This document shows positions 56,915 to 64,000 of a stretch of 64,000 bases of DNA, piece by piece. The first letter of the stretch is position 1; every line of letters starts with the position of its first letter. This DNA comes from Sinonovacula constricta. Taxonomy: Eukaryota > Mollusca > Bivalvia > Cardiida > Solecurtidae. The notes under the pieces were generated by a model that was not told the origin of the DNA, did not search any database, and was given only the letters and a program-made list of their open reading frames with translations. Both the position numbers and the translations under genes were made by a program. The stretch is from contig CM017573.1 of NCBI GenBank assembly GCA_007844125.1, forward strand, positions 6,066,686 to 6,130,685, read 5' to 3'.

Positions 56915-57800
56915 AGGTTGTATTCGACAGTTTGGACCAAATATTTTTTTCTCAAGCAGCCAAAATAAGTAATTATTACCTGAAAAGCAAAATTCTATTA
57001 ATTGAAACCTTGGAAAACGCCAAATTATGATGTTAAAGGTGGCATCCGACAATTTGCTTATATCAAATATATGTAACAATATCGGACCTCTGTTTGGGGT
57101 ATTTGTTAATAATTCCGCTGAAAAAACAACAACAACTGCGTACTTTATTTTAAGCTTTGACGATTTTTATTAGTATCTCAATTATAGGGCAGTAAAACTC
57201 GTTAATCAGTATTTAAAATGTTCTATTCTTTTCAAATCTATAAATAAGAATTCCTGCTAAAAAAAGACATCGACGTCACAGCGGATGGCGTGGATGAACT
57301 AAATAAAATTCAACGTATTCGGCGCCGTTTGATCTATCAAATGTCGGTGTGCCATAAAACCCAAAATACAAATACGAACCGAACATAGGTGGCCACGTGG
57401 TTTTCTTATTTTAAAAATAGCTAACTGTGCAGCGTGGCTCAGTTAGGAAATTTATTTGTAATGATGATTGTGGCGTTATGGTTCACTTTTCAGACAGGTG
57501 AAGGACATCAATAAACAGCATTTTGCGATATCTGTTCAGGTAACAATGGTTTATTATGATGATTAATGAAAATATTTTGGGTCCAAACTGTCGGATACAG
57601 CGAGGCATAACATCACAATCGTCATTACAAACAGGTATTTTCTATCTGAGCCATGCTGCAGAGATAGCTATTTTTAAACGAAGAAATTCGCGTGACACGT
57701 TTATGAGATTGCCTGTATCGTCATCTGAGTAGTCCGCTCTGACGTCGATATTTATTTTTAGCAGAGATCACAATCGTAAATATTTCTAGATTTGGAAAAA
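56915..57800 (-). mobile_element. Outer TTAA-MITE of a nested pair
   Basis: Left end AGGTTGTATTCGACAGTTTGG after TTAA (56911-56914). It is interrupted at 57033-57600 by a second TTAA-MITE and resumes with ATAACATCACAATCGTCATT, GAGCCATGCTGCAGAGATAG and GACGTCGATATTTATTTTTAGCAG. The right end is lost at the SINE-B that follows. Confidence 0.7.
57037..57597 (+). mobile_element. Inner TTAA-MITE
   Basis: Left end AGGTGGCATCCGACAATTTGC after TTAA (57033-57036). Right end CCAAACTGTCGGATAC, cut a few bases short. About 70 bp of foreign sequence (57303-57372, AATTCAACGTATTCGGCGCC onward) interrupts the usual body. Confidence 0.8.
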
Positions 57801-57825
57801 TGGAATATTTAGAATAATCTTTTCT

Positions 57826-58024
57826 CATATTGGCGAGGTCCGGCTAATTATTGGTGGAGGAGGACCCCAGGACTTATGCCTGGGTAGAACCACGGACACA
57901 CTGCAGGTTAGCTAGAAAACCTCTCCAGATGAAAGATCACGCCCCGACCGGGACTCGAACCCATGCGGGGAGGGGCTGAGGAGTTACAAGTCTGAGACAC
58001 TAACCGCTCGGCCACGGGCGCCCG
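57826..58024 (-). mobile_element. SINE-B, full head
   Basis: As read on +: GGCGAGGTCCGGCTAATTAT, CGGGACTCGAACCCATGCGG, and the head start TAACCGCTCGGCCACGGGCG CCCGC. Confidence 0.92.
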
Positions 58025-58059
58025 CTAAAAACAATTTGACATATACTTATCCTAAAACT

Positions 58060-58380
58060 ATGTTAAAGTTTCAAGTTTCAAGTTTTTATTGCATGTAAGG
58101 CCACCGGCCCATATACAAAATGCAACAAATTAAAAATAAACATACGTAGTGAGGATACAAATAATATGATTGAATATTATGTCTACAAATGTGCATAATT
58201 ATCATTAACACACATTTATCATAAAACATGATCATCAAAAATAATAATTTTAAAAAAACAACATATATTTAAACAATCATGAATTAATGTTAAAACTGTC
58301 GTTGTTTGACACTTTTTAATAATTAATCTAATCTGTTCAAACTTTTTTATTGCAGTACTAAATGAGTAGTTGACAGTTGA
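58060..58380 (-). mobile_element. LINE 3' untranslated region
   Basis: AT-rich, ending near 58070 with CAAGTTTCAAGTTTTTATTG and GCCACCGGCCCATATACAAA, a composition typical of a LINE 3' end. It continues the coding fragment at 58395-58815. Confidence 0.55.
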
Positions 58381-58394
58381 ATTTTACATTCTTC

Positions 58395-58815
58395 CTAACA
58401 AAAAATCCTGTCTTTTTTTTCAAAAGCATAATAAAGATACATAGCAAGGTTACGAATAATTGAATCATTTTCGTTATACATTAAATTCCTAAATGCTAAA
58501 GTATTTCTGTGTTCCAGAATAAAATGAGGCATATACATGATACGAAGACTTTCGTACAATGGGCATATGAAAAGAAAATGAAATTCGTCTTCTAAGCCGC
58601 TCTCACAATATAAACATATTCTATCCTCTCTTGCAATACCAATATATCTACCTGTTTCAACCATTAAGTTATGTGAGGAACTTCTAAACTGTAACGATGC
58701 TTTTCTAAATTTCAGAATATCAACAGATGTAACATATTTCTCTAAGCCGAAGGAATTTTTATATTCTATATAATATCGACACCATAAAGTGACACCATTT
58801 AAATCCTTTATAGGG
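58395..58815 (-). pseudogene. LINE ORF2 C-terminal domain, about 140 codons
   Basis: The minus frame is open from about 58815 (no ATG needed, since it is a 5' truncation) to the stop at 58395. It includes YVTSVDILKFRKASLQFRSS, then VETGRYIGIAREDRICLYC and EDEFHFLFICPLYESLR. The cluster C-x2-C-x8-H-x4-C (CLYC ... H ... C) and the preceding RxLRxSSHxLxVExGRY-type string mark the C-terminus of non-LTR retrotransposon reverse transcriptases. The frame is uninterrupted, so this is a fairly young truncated insertion. It belongs to a different lineage from the fragments at 31955 and 36237. Confidence 0.78.
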
Positions 58816-58829
58816 AAGGTCTGTTAGAA

Positions 58830-59307
58830 AATAAGTACGGTTTATGAATTGCATGAATCATTAATGAGCATAATATTGACGAAAACACCCGTATTTACTC
58901 TTAGAATTAATATTTCATTTCAACTTTTATACCATAAACAAATTCTTGCATTTCCCTGCATGATATTCGCAAAATTTCAAAACGTATATCCATGTGCAGT
59001 GAATTTTAATGAAGAAATAAATAATGTAGATATTCATTTTTGTCAGCAGAAGAATCAACATATTCACGTGCATTTGGGCATGGCCAATTAATTTGCATAA
59101 ATAAGATGCAGATAAAAAAGCAAGGTTGTATGTGGACACGGAGGGCGTGTTGTACTTGAAACGAATTTGACAAGGATGATACTGTTAGCATGACAACCCA
59201 CACTTCATGGTTTATTTAAAGTATTGATTCACTGTAGAGAGCCAATAAAATCTTGTGCAAATCCTTTCAATTTTATGACTAACGTCGGCAAAAAAAACAA
59301 CAAACCA
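58830..59307. other. AT-rich, nothing recognised
   Basis: Short frames on both strands show no domain. Confidence 0.45.
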
Positions 59308-59470
59308 CAGTTAAACCACGCCCCTGACAGGGGTCAACTCTCACTAGAAAGATCCAGTTAAACCACGCCCCTGACAGGGGTCAACACTCACTAGAAAGAT
59401 CCAGTTAAACCACGCCCCTGACAGGGGTCAACTCTCACTAGAAAGATCCAGTTAAACCACGCCACAGATA
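59308..59470. repeat. 47-bp tandem repeat, about 3.4 units
   Basis: Unit CAGTTAAACCACGCCCCTGA then CAGGGGTCAACTCTCACTAG AAAGATC, starting at 59308, 59355, 59402 and 59449. Each unit holds the small palindrome CCCCTGACAGGGG. Confidence 0.95.
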
Positions 59471-59565
59471 GATCGGGGTTAACTTCGACTGACACTTAAC
59501 TGTTGGATGCATGAAAATTGACTAAATACTCTTTTTGGTGCAGTTTTGGCTTTAATGCAGAGTTC

Positions 59566-59718
59566 AAAAGCATGTTTATTTATTGGGTTTATCTACCAAC
59601 CAACCAACAGTATTTCAGTTATATTGACACGGGGACCACTTAAAGCAGATATAGTGCTGCCTTCACTGTGTATAACATGCGGTGGACACCTTGCATGTTA
59701 CCATATTGACTCAAATCC
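59566..59718 (-). mobile_element. SINE-C fragment, one module and part of the body
   Basis: GGGTTTATCTACCAACCAAC onward; ends at GCATGTTACCATATTGACTC, where it meets a poly-C run. Confidence 0.8.
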
Positions 59719-59719
59719 A

Positions 59720-59825
59720 GCCCCCCCCCCCCCCAAAAAAAAAAAACAACAAACAACAACAACAAAAACAACATAAAAAAAAACAAACAAACAAAAAACA
59801 ACAACACAAAAACAACAACAGGAAA
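59720..59825. repeat. Poly-C, poly-A and (AAC)n simple sequence
   Basis: About 14 C, then A-rich AAC/AAAC units. Confidence 0.95.
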
Positions 59826-59868
59826 TGGGTATGGACCTTAAGCGAAAGGAAAGCCAACACCAACAAAA

Positions 59869-60305
59869 CAATCGGAACTCCTCGGGTAATTTCGTCCTTG
59901 GGACAATCATCTTCCGGATGTTTGTTTGTTTATTGCGTTTATCGTCCAACCAACAGTATTTCAGTTATCTGGAGACGGTGTCCACTTGAACCAGATATAG
60001 TGTTGCCTTCACTGTGTATAGCATGCCATGAACACCTGGATAGACAGCACACCCAGTCACATTATTCTGACACCGAGCCAACCAGTCGTGGAACTACCCT
60101 TATATTTGCTTGATCGTTAGCAAGGGAGCTATACCACTACTTTTTTAACGACTGTGGTATGTCGCGGCCCGGGATCGAACCCGGGGCCTCCCGTACCTGG
60201 AGCCGACGCTCTACCGATTGCGCTAACAGGTCCGGTCTCTTCCGGATGTAACAGGTGCAATGATACTTATAAAACCGCGATTGTTTTGTCTGCCGGAAAG
60301 AATAA
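59869..60305 (+). mobile_element. RQ-A 5' fragment split by SINE-C
   Basis: CAATCGGAACTCCTCGGGTA (59869) through CATCTTCCGGATG, then SINE-C, then GTAACAGGTGCAATGATACT to CTGCCGGAAAGAATAAGC. The rest of the element is missing here; a separate copy missing its left end follows at 60905. Confidence 0.85.
59922..60237 (-). mobile_element. SINE-C with one module, perfect 12-bp target duplication
   Basis: TCTTCCGGATGT at 59910-59921 and 60238-60249. Complete module, body and head, with box B GGGATCGAACCCGG. Confidence 0.97.
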
Positions 60306-60534
60306 GCAGTGAGAGGAGTTACAAATCGGCGACTCTACCACATGTACCTATTGTGTGAACACTGTAAAACTGTATTTTACTTCAAATAAAAAAAGGAAAA
60401 CGGAAATCACAAGTAGTGGATATGTATTAAGAAACATTGTTTTTGTAATAGCAATAATATTATCATAGTATAATTAATTTTTGAAATTACTAATAACTAG
60501 ATCTAATAACGGACTTCCAAAATAAATGAATTAT
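60306..60534. other. Unrecognised, with a SINE-B head scrap
   Basis: GTGAGAGGAGTTACAAATCG GCGACTCTACCAC at 60310-60342 is a SINE-B head piece in reverse. Confidence 0.5.
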
Positions 60535-60665
60535 AAGAATGAATGAATGAAGAAAGGAACAAACAAACAAACAAACAAACAAACAAACAAACAAACAAAC
60601 AAACACAAACAAACAAACAAACAAACAAACAAACAAACAAACAAACAAATAAATAAACATTTATT
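60535..60665. repeat. (GAAT)n then (AAAC)n microsatellite
   Basis: GAATGAATGAATG, then about 24 AAAC/CAAA units with one interruption. Confidence 0.95.
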
Positions 60666-60837
60666 TTTTTAAATTATTAATATAGTGCAAAAAGTTCAAT
60701 TAACTATTGCAGTCACGTTGCTTTGCCTTATCTATTTTAGTTTCAAGCGGTCTTTGGTTTGAAAAAAATACTAAAACAATTCGTCGATAAAATTTAGTCG
60801 TTGTTGAAAAAAAAAAGGAAAATAACAGAAGGACAAA

Positions 60838-60904
60838 CATGATCAATAAAACTAATCTTGGAATCGAACCCGGGACCTCTTTTATCAAGTAAGCTCAACT
60901 GACT
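60838..60904 (-). other. tRNA-like SINE head, degenerate
   Basis: In reverse: GAGCAGTCAGTTGAGCTTAC, then GAGGTCCCGGGTTCGATTCC. Box B is good, while the rest of the cloverleaf is poor. It does not belong to SINE-A, B or C as defined here. Confidence 0.45.
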
Positions 60905-61226
60905 GCTCACGATCGTTTTGTTTGCCGGAAGAATGAAAAAGAATACGCCTAAAATGTAGTTCGCACAAAACATAAACAATGCCATCGTTTGACAGCTGCG
61001 TGTCTGCTGCGAAGGGTAAATTAAAATTGAATGATTTAAATTTGAAACCGCCACAAATTGAAGTTTAACAGGCATTGTACTGTAGTGATCTGTCATCCGA
61101 GCTGCCATCTTTGTTTTGACGTCTGTCACAAAAGTAGCCTAGTCCCATTTAGGGAAATGGCCGAGTTGATCCGACTACCTACATATAGCCGAAAGATGAT
61201 TCGTGAATTATCTGAGGTGTTCCGAC
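60905..61226 (+). mobile_element. RQ-A element, left end missing
   Basis: From GATCGTTTTGTTTGCCGG to CTGAGGTGTTCCGA. The helicase-start frame begins at 60979 (MPSFDSCVSAAKGKLKLND) and is cut by a stop after IEV. Confidence 0.85.
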
Positions 61227-61283
61227 AATCTCCAACGCAGTGATCTCCCCTTTTCAGTAAGGAGAATCTCTGCCACCACACAG

Positions 61284-61309
61284 AAATCCTTCCAGATCTG
61301 GAAGGATTT
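61284..61309. repeat. Perfect 26-bp palindrome
   Basis: Each half is AAATCCTTCCAGA read from its own strand; there is no loop. A poly-T run follows. Confidence 0.95.
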
Positions 61310-61444
61310 GATTTTTTTTTTACTTTTAATTTTTGTTCAGTAAAAGGACAATCGGAATGAATGTGTATGTTAGAAAAACGACTAATAATGGATAAAAAAC
61401 AAATTCTAACGATAAAGAAGAAAAAAAGAATGCATTTATCACTA

Positions 61445-61747
61445 CAATCGTAACAACTCGGCCATTTCCGTCCTTTCGCCGAGGGCGAAATTTCAGTGTT
61501 ACACCGGTTCAATGTAAACAATCAATGGATACTGTTGAAGAAACTCACAAAGTAATAACGGAGTTTGACTCCTCCATAAAAGCGAAACCCAAACAGATCG
61601 CGTGTCTGCATTCTCTGTTGGCAGGCAAAGACGTCATAGCTAATCTGCCTGTTGGTTACTATCGTCACGTGATTTTGTATGATGGCAGTGGTTTTAAGCG
61701 AGCGTAGCGATGTCGTAAACCCTGTGCGGAGTTTGGTGTTCCGATTG
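61445..61747 (+). mobile_element. RQ-C element
   Basis: Left end CAATCGTAACAACTCGGCC ATTTCCGTCC; right end TTTGGTGTTCCGATTG. The ends match the RQ-A terminal repeats, but the coding piece is longer. Flanks TTATCACTA and ATACTATTG are at best a poor target duplication. Confidence 0.75.
61525..61707 (+). pseudogene. RecQ-like helicase N-terminal fragment cut inside Walker A (60 codons)
   Basis: MDTVEETHKVITEFDSS opens the frame. KAKPKQIACLHSLLAGKDVI follows, then ANLPVGY, which is the start of Walker A. The expected GKS is replaced by YRHVILYDGSGFKRA and a stop, so the element was joined to its 3' part between GY and GKS. KPKQ to LLAGKDVIANLP is the most recognisable RecQ-like string in the window. 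It links RQ-A ends to RQ-B-type coding sequence. Confidence 0.75.
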
Positions 61748-61751
61748 ATAC

Positions 61752-62190
61752 TATTGTGCACCGATGACATTTTTCTCTGGACTCTATGAGGTCAAAGCCG
61801 TGACGAACATATTAGCTTAATTACTCAAGTGAACTTTCCAAATATATACACCATGCAAGTCAATAATTTTGATCAACGGTCAATGACGTCATAAAACCTA
61901 ATTCTTGGTCTAAATGACGTCATAGTCTTTTTATAGAACAAGTCTGGGAATTTCCAGATACGTATTCAACATTTTGTCACTTCCGTTGTAAAATTAGCGG
62001 AGTGTATGTCGTTTTTTATGGTAAGACACAACAAAATGAAGTTGGTACTCAGTATGTTTACATAGGCCTAAATGAACAAAATGGAGATAGGCTCTGGCTC
62101 ACATTCTCTTGATCAAGGACCGAACATTCAATTTTTGGACTGTTTGATATGACCAACAGTTTTTCGTTTAGGTAAGTCTTTATCTTTGTC
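61752..62190. other. Unrecognised; two TGACGTCAT sites
   Basis: CAATGACGTCATAAAACC near 61881 and AAATGACGTCATAG near 61914. Confidence 0.5.
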
Positions 62191-62194
62191 TTAT

Positions 62195-62335
62195 ATGAAC
62201 ATGGTCTAAGGTTCGAGTATTGTTCCGGCCGAAGACCAGATGTGAAGAGGCCTTCCGGTTGCGATGTGCCGGTGGTTCTACCGGAAAGTAGTCCCCCCCT
62301 CTCTACCAGTAGCATCAAGACGTCGCTATTAGGCT
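62195..62335 (+). mobile_element. SINE-B, decayed
   Basis: AGGTTCGAGTATTGTTCCGG, GATGTGCCGGTGGTTCTACC, AAGACGTCGCTATTA. Confidence 0.75.
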
Positions 62336-62621
62336 AAAATTGAACAGCATAGAACGGAAGTTTTTCATTCAGCTTGAACATATAATGTTTATGTGAATAT
62401 TTTGTGTTTATGATCATCGATGAACTGTTATATATTCAAGTAGAATGTATAAACTTCTGCTCTGTTCTGTTCTGTTAAAGTTGAACAGCTGCTCTATATT
62501 AAAACTGAACAACAAACAAAACCAGTGTCATGACCAGTAAAGGACAACGGCATAAAAAGGGCCGCAGGCACTGAGGTAGTCGCTGAGAATTTTGGAAAAA
62601 AAAGATTGTTTTGTTTTGATT
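62336..62621. other. Nothing recognised
   Basis: AT-rich spacer. Confidence 0.4.
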
Positions 62622-62735
62622 TTGAGATACATCGCAGCGACCAGTTTTGATCATTATAGCGACGTCCAGCTGTCTCTGGAAAAGGGAGACCACTAACAAA
62701 TGTCCGAGTAGAACCATCGGCGCACCACGTCTCTT
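62622..62735 (-). mobile_element. SINE-B 3' half
   Basis: TACATCGCAGCGACCAGTTT, GCGACGTCCAGCTGTC and AGAACCATCGGCGCACCACG as read on +. Confidence 0.8.
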
Positions 62736-62904
62736 GGAAAAAAAGTTGTTAATTCATTTAGTGTTGTAGTTTTTTTCCACATTACTATCTAGTTTAAACA
62801 AACTAAACATATTTGGTGAGTTTGTCCTGAAATTGACTTAAACTGCGTTATTTTCCTTCTCGTTTCGCATCTTTTTTTCGGAAATAGGTAAAGAATGGAA
62901 ATAT

Positions 62905-63025
62905 GTTAACATATTGCCATATTTTCATATTTCCCCATTTATATATTTCCATATTTTTATATTTCCCCAATTTATATATTTCCATATTTATTACATTTCC
63001 CCATTTTACATATTTCCATATTTTA
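62905..63025. repeat. Imperfect tandem repeat of ATATTTCCCCATTTATATATTTCC type
   Basis: About 35-bp units, at least three, AT-rich with regular CCCC and TCC marks. Confidence 0.8.
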
Positions 63026-63027
63026 TA

Positions 63028-63155
63028 TGCGGGTCCCGGTTTGTGCTAGAACTTTATGTAAAGAGGTAGTCCGTCTGAGGTTCAACGGTGGTTCTACACA
63101 TACATAAGTCTGGGGTCTTTCTTCCTCCAATAGGTAGTTGGAGGTCGCCAAAATG
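63028..63155 (+). mobile_element. SINE-B, head-truncated
   Basis: GGGTCCCGGTTTGTGCTAGA, AACGGTGGTTCTACACATAC ATAAGTCTGGGGTC, and TTGGAGGTCGCC. Confidence 0.75.
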
Positions 63156-63699
63156 AGCAAAATTAAATTTTTAATTAATTTATATATTGTCGATGCGAGG
63201 TTACACAGATAAATTTATGAATTATTGAACTATATTTACATAAATTGATTTAGCAATACTTGTTGGCGTGTTAGAGACAAAAGGTCGCGGGTTAAAACCT
63301 ACAAAAACAAGCATTTCTTTGTATTCCTATTGCTCGTATTTAAAGGGACTTAACTCTATTTAAAAATACTACATTCTTACTTCCCTTGTGGGTAGGTATT
63401 TGGTATATAGTTACTGCAGAAAACTTGAAGATGTTTAAACTTTTGAACAAAAAACACACACTTAAAACTGAAGCATACGCATAAAAAATGGAATTTTACT
63501 GATTAAGATAAGAATTTGATCAAAAGGTTTAGCGCTTTGCAAAAAAATAAGCAAATTAAAAATGAAATGTATTATATTTCTTATATAAAGTATATGAAAA
63601 TACCTTTCCCACAAAGGAGATAACTCAAACATTTCTTTCATTACGAAAAGAGGGAAGTTTTGTTGTTGTCTTTGTCGTTTACTTAAATCAAACAGTTAC
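63156..63699. other. Mostly unrecognised; inverted match to 44330-44400
   Basis: The matching part is 63345-63425. The rest is AT-rich. Confidence 0.5.
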
Positions 63700-63713
63700 T
63701 GATGCCAATCGAC

Positions 63714-63986
63714 CGGCCGCAATAGCTCAGATGGTAGAGCGTCGGCTTGCGGATCGGGAGGTCGTAGGTTCGAACCCCGGCCGGGTCATACCAAAGACTT
63801 TAAAGTTGGTAGTAGTGGCTTCCCTCCTAACGCTCGGGGCTACGGGGACAGCATTACGCCTGACGTCGGTGTTAATATAATGGTCCGCCCGGGTTCAGTC
63901 CCTGGGCACCTCATAAGTGCCCCTGTGCTGTAATGATAGAAATGTCGCTGCGCAGTATCGGCAAAAATGCCGGCTAATCCTAATCC
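63714..63986 (+). mobile_element. SINE-A, full length, perfect 14-bp target duplication
   Basis: TGATGCCAATCGAC at 63700-63713 and 63987-64000, the last base of the window. The head has box A TAGCTCAGATGGTAGAGCG and box B GGTTCGAACCCCG, the expected internal RNA polymerase III promoter. The body runs GGTCATACCAAAGACTTTAA to GGCAAAAATGCCGGCTAATC. This is the best-preserved SINE-A here. Confidence 0.98.
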
Positions 63987-64000
63987 TGATGCCAATCGAC

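Noticed and set aside
63714..63786. Apparent tRNA gene with good box A and box B
   Set aside because: The anticodon arm does not fold, and the same sequence heads a 273-bp unit with target duplications, so it is a SINE head.

Overview
The window looks like repeat-packed non-coding DNA from an animal nuclear genome. My best guess is a marine mollusc, probably a bivalve. The evidence is AT-rich sequence, very long simple repeats, several tRNA-derived SINE families, decayed non-LTR retrotransposon tails, a Tigger-type transposase exon remnant and many short inverted-repeat elements (MITEs). The species call is an inference from style, not from a diagnostic gene. I see no intact host gene, no bacterial features, no CRISPR array and no viral gene. 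Nearly every long reading frame is a by-product of a simple or tandem repeat.

Main families, named here for convenience. SINE-A has a tRNA-like head reading GCAATAGCTCAG and a body ending near GGCAAAAATGCCGGC. SINE-B has a leucine/serine-type tRNA-like head with GGCCGAGCGGTTAGAG. SINE-C has a tRNA-like head with GGTAGCGCAATCGGTAGAG, a roughly 210-bp body, and a 3' module of about 101 bp present 1 to 11 times in tandem. TTAA-MITE is a roughly 480-560 bp element ending AGGTGGTATCCGACAGTTTG with TTAA target duplications. MITE-L is about 315 bp with roughly 55-bp terminal inverted repeats and 10-11 bp target duplications. RQ-A, RQ-B and RQ-C are short non-autonomous elements with about 9-10 bp target duplications, each of which keeps the start of a RecQ-like helicase reading frame.

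Layout. 1-5 kb: a tandem repeat, SINE-A, and an RQ-A copy nested in a TTAA-MITE. 5.3-6.7 kb: a GT/GC-rich tract. 7-14.7 kb: SINEs, a ten-unit SINE-C array and a cluster of TTAA-MITE debris. 15-24 kb: more SINEs, RQ-A, MITE-L, two short reverse transcriptase remnants and the Tigger exon. 24-28.4 kb: RQ-B inserted in a TTAA-MITE, a 44-bp minisatellite and a GA/CAGA tract. 29-37 kb: SINE-C copies, MITE-L, two LINE tails and a 21-bp minisatellite. 38-45.4 kb: a large palindrome, RQ-A, RQ-B, RQ-A again, and inverted repeats. 45.6-57.8 kb: nested TTAA-MITE/SINE stacks, including an 11-unit SINE-C array. 58-64 kb: a LINE tail, RQ-A and RQ-C, and a SINE-A copy with perfect target duplications that ends at the window edge.

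The most unusual signal is the RQ set. Three kinds of short terminal-repeat elements each begin with an ATG-led frame matching the N-terminus of a RecQ-like helicase and are cut at three different points before or just after the Walker A motif. This points to a family of DNA transposons that carries a RecQ-like helicase, with the full-length copies outside the window. Many insertions here can be dated relative to each other because they sit inside other elements with visible target duplications.
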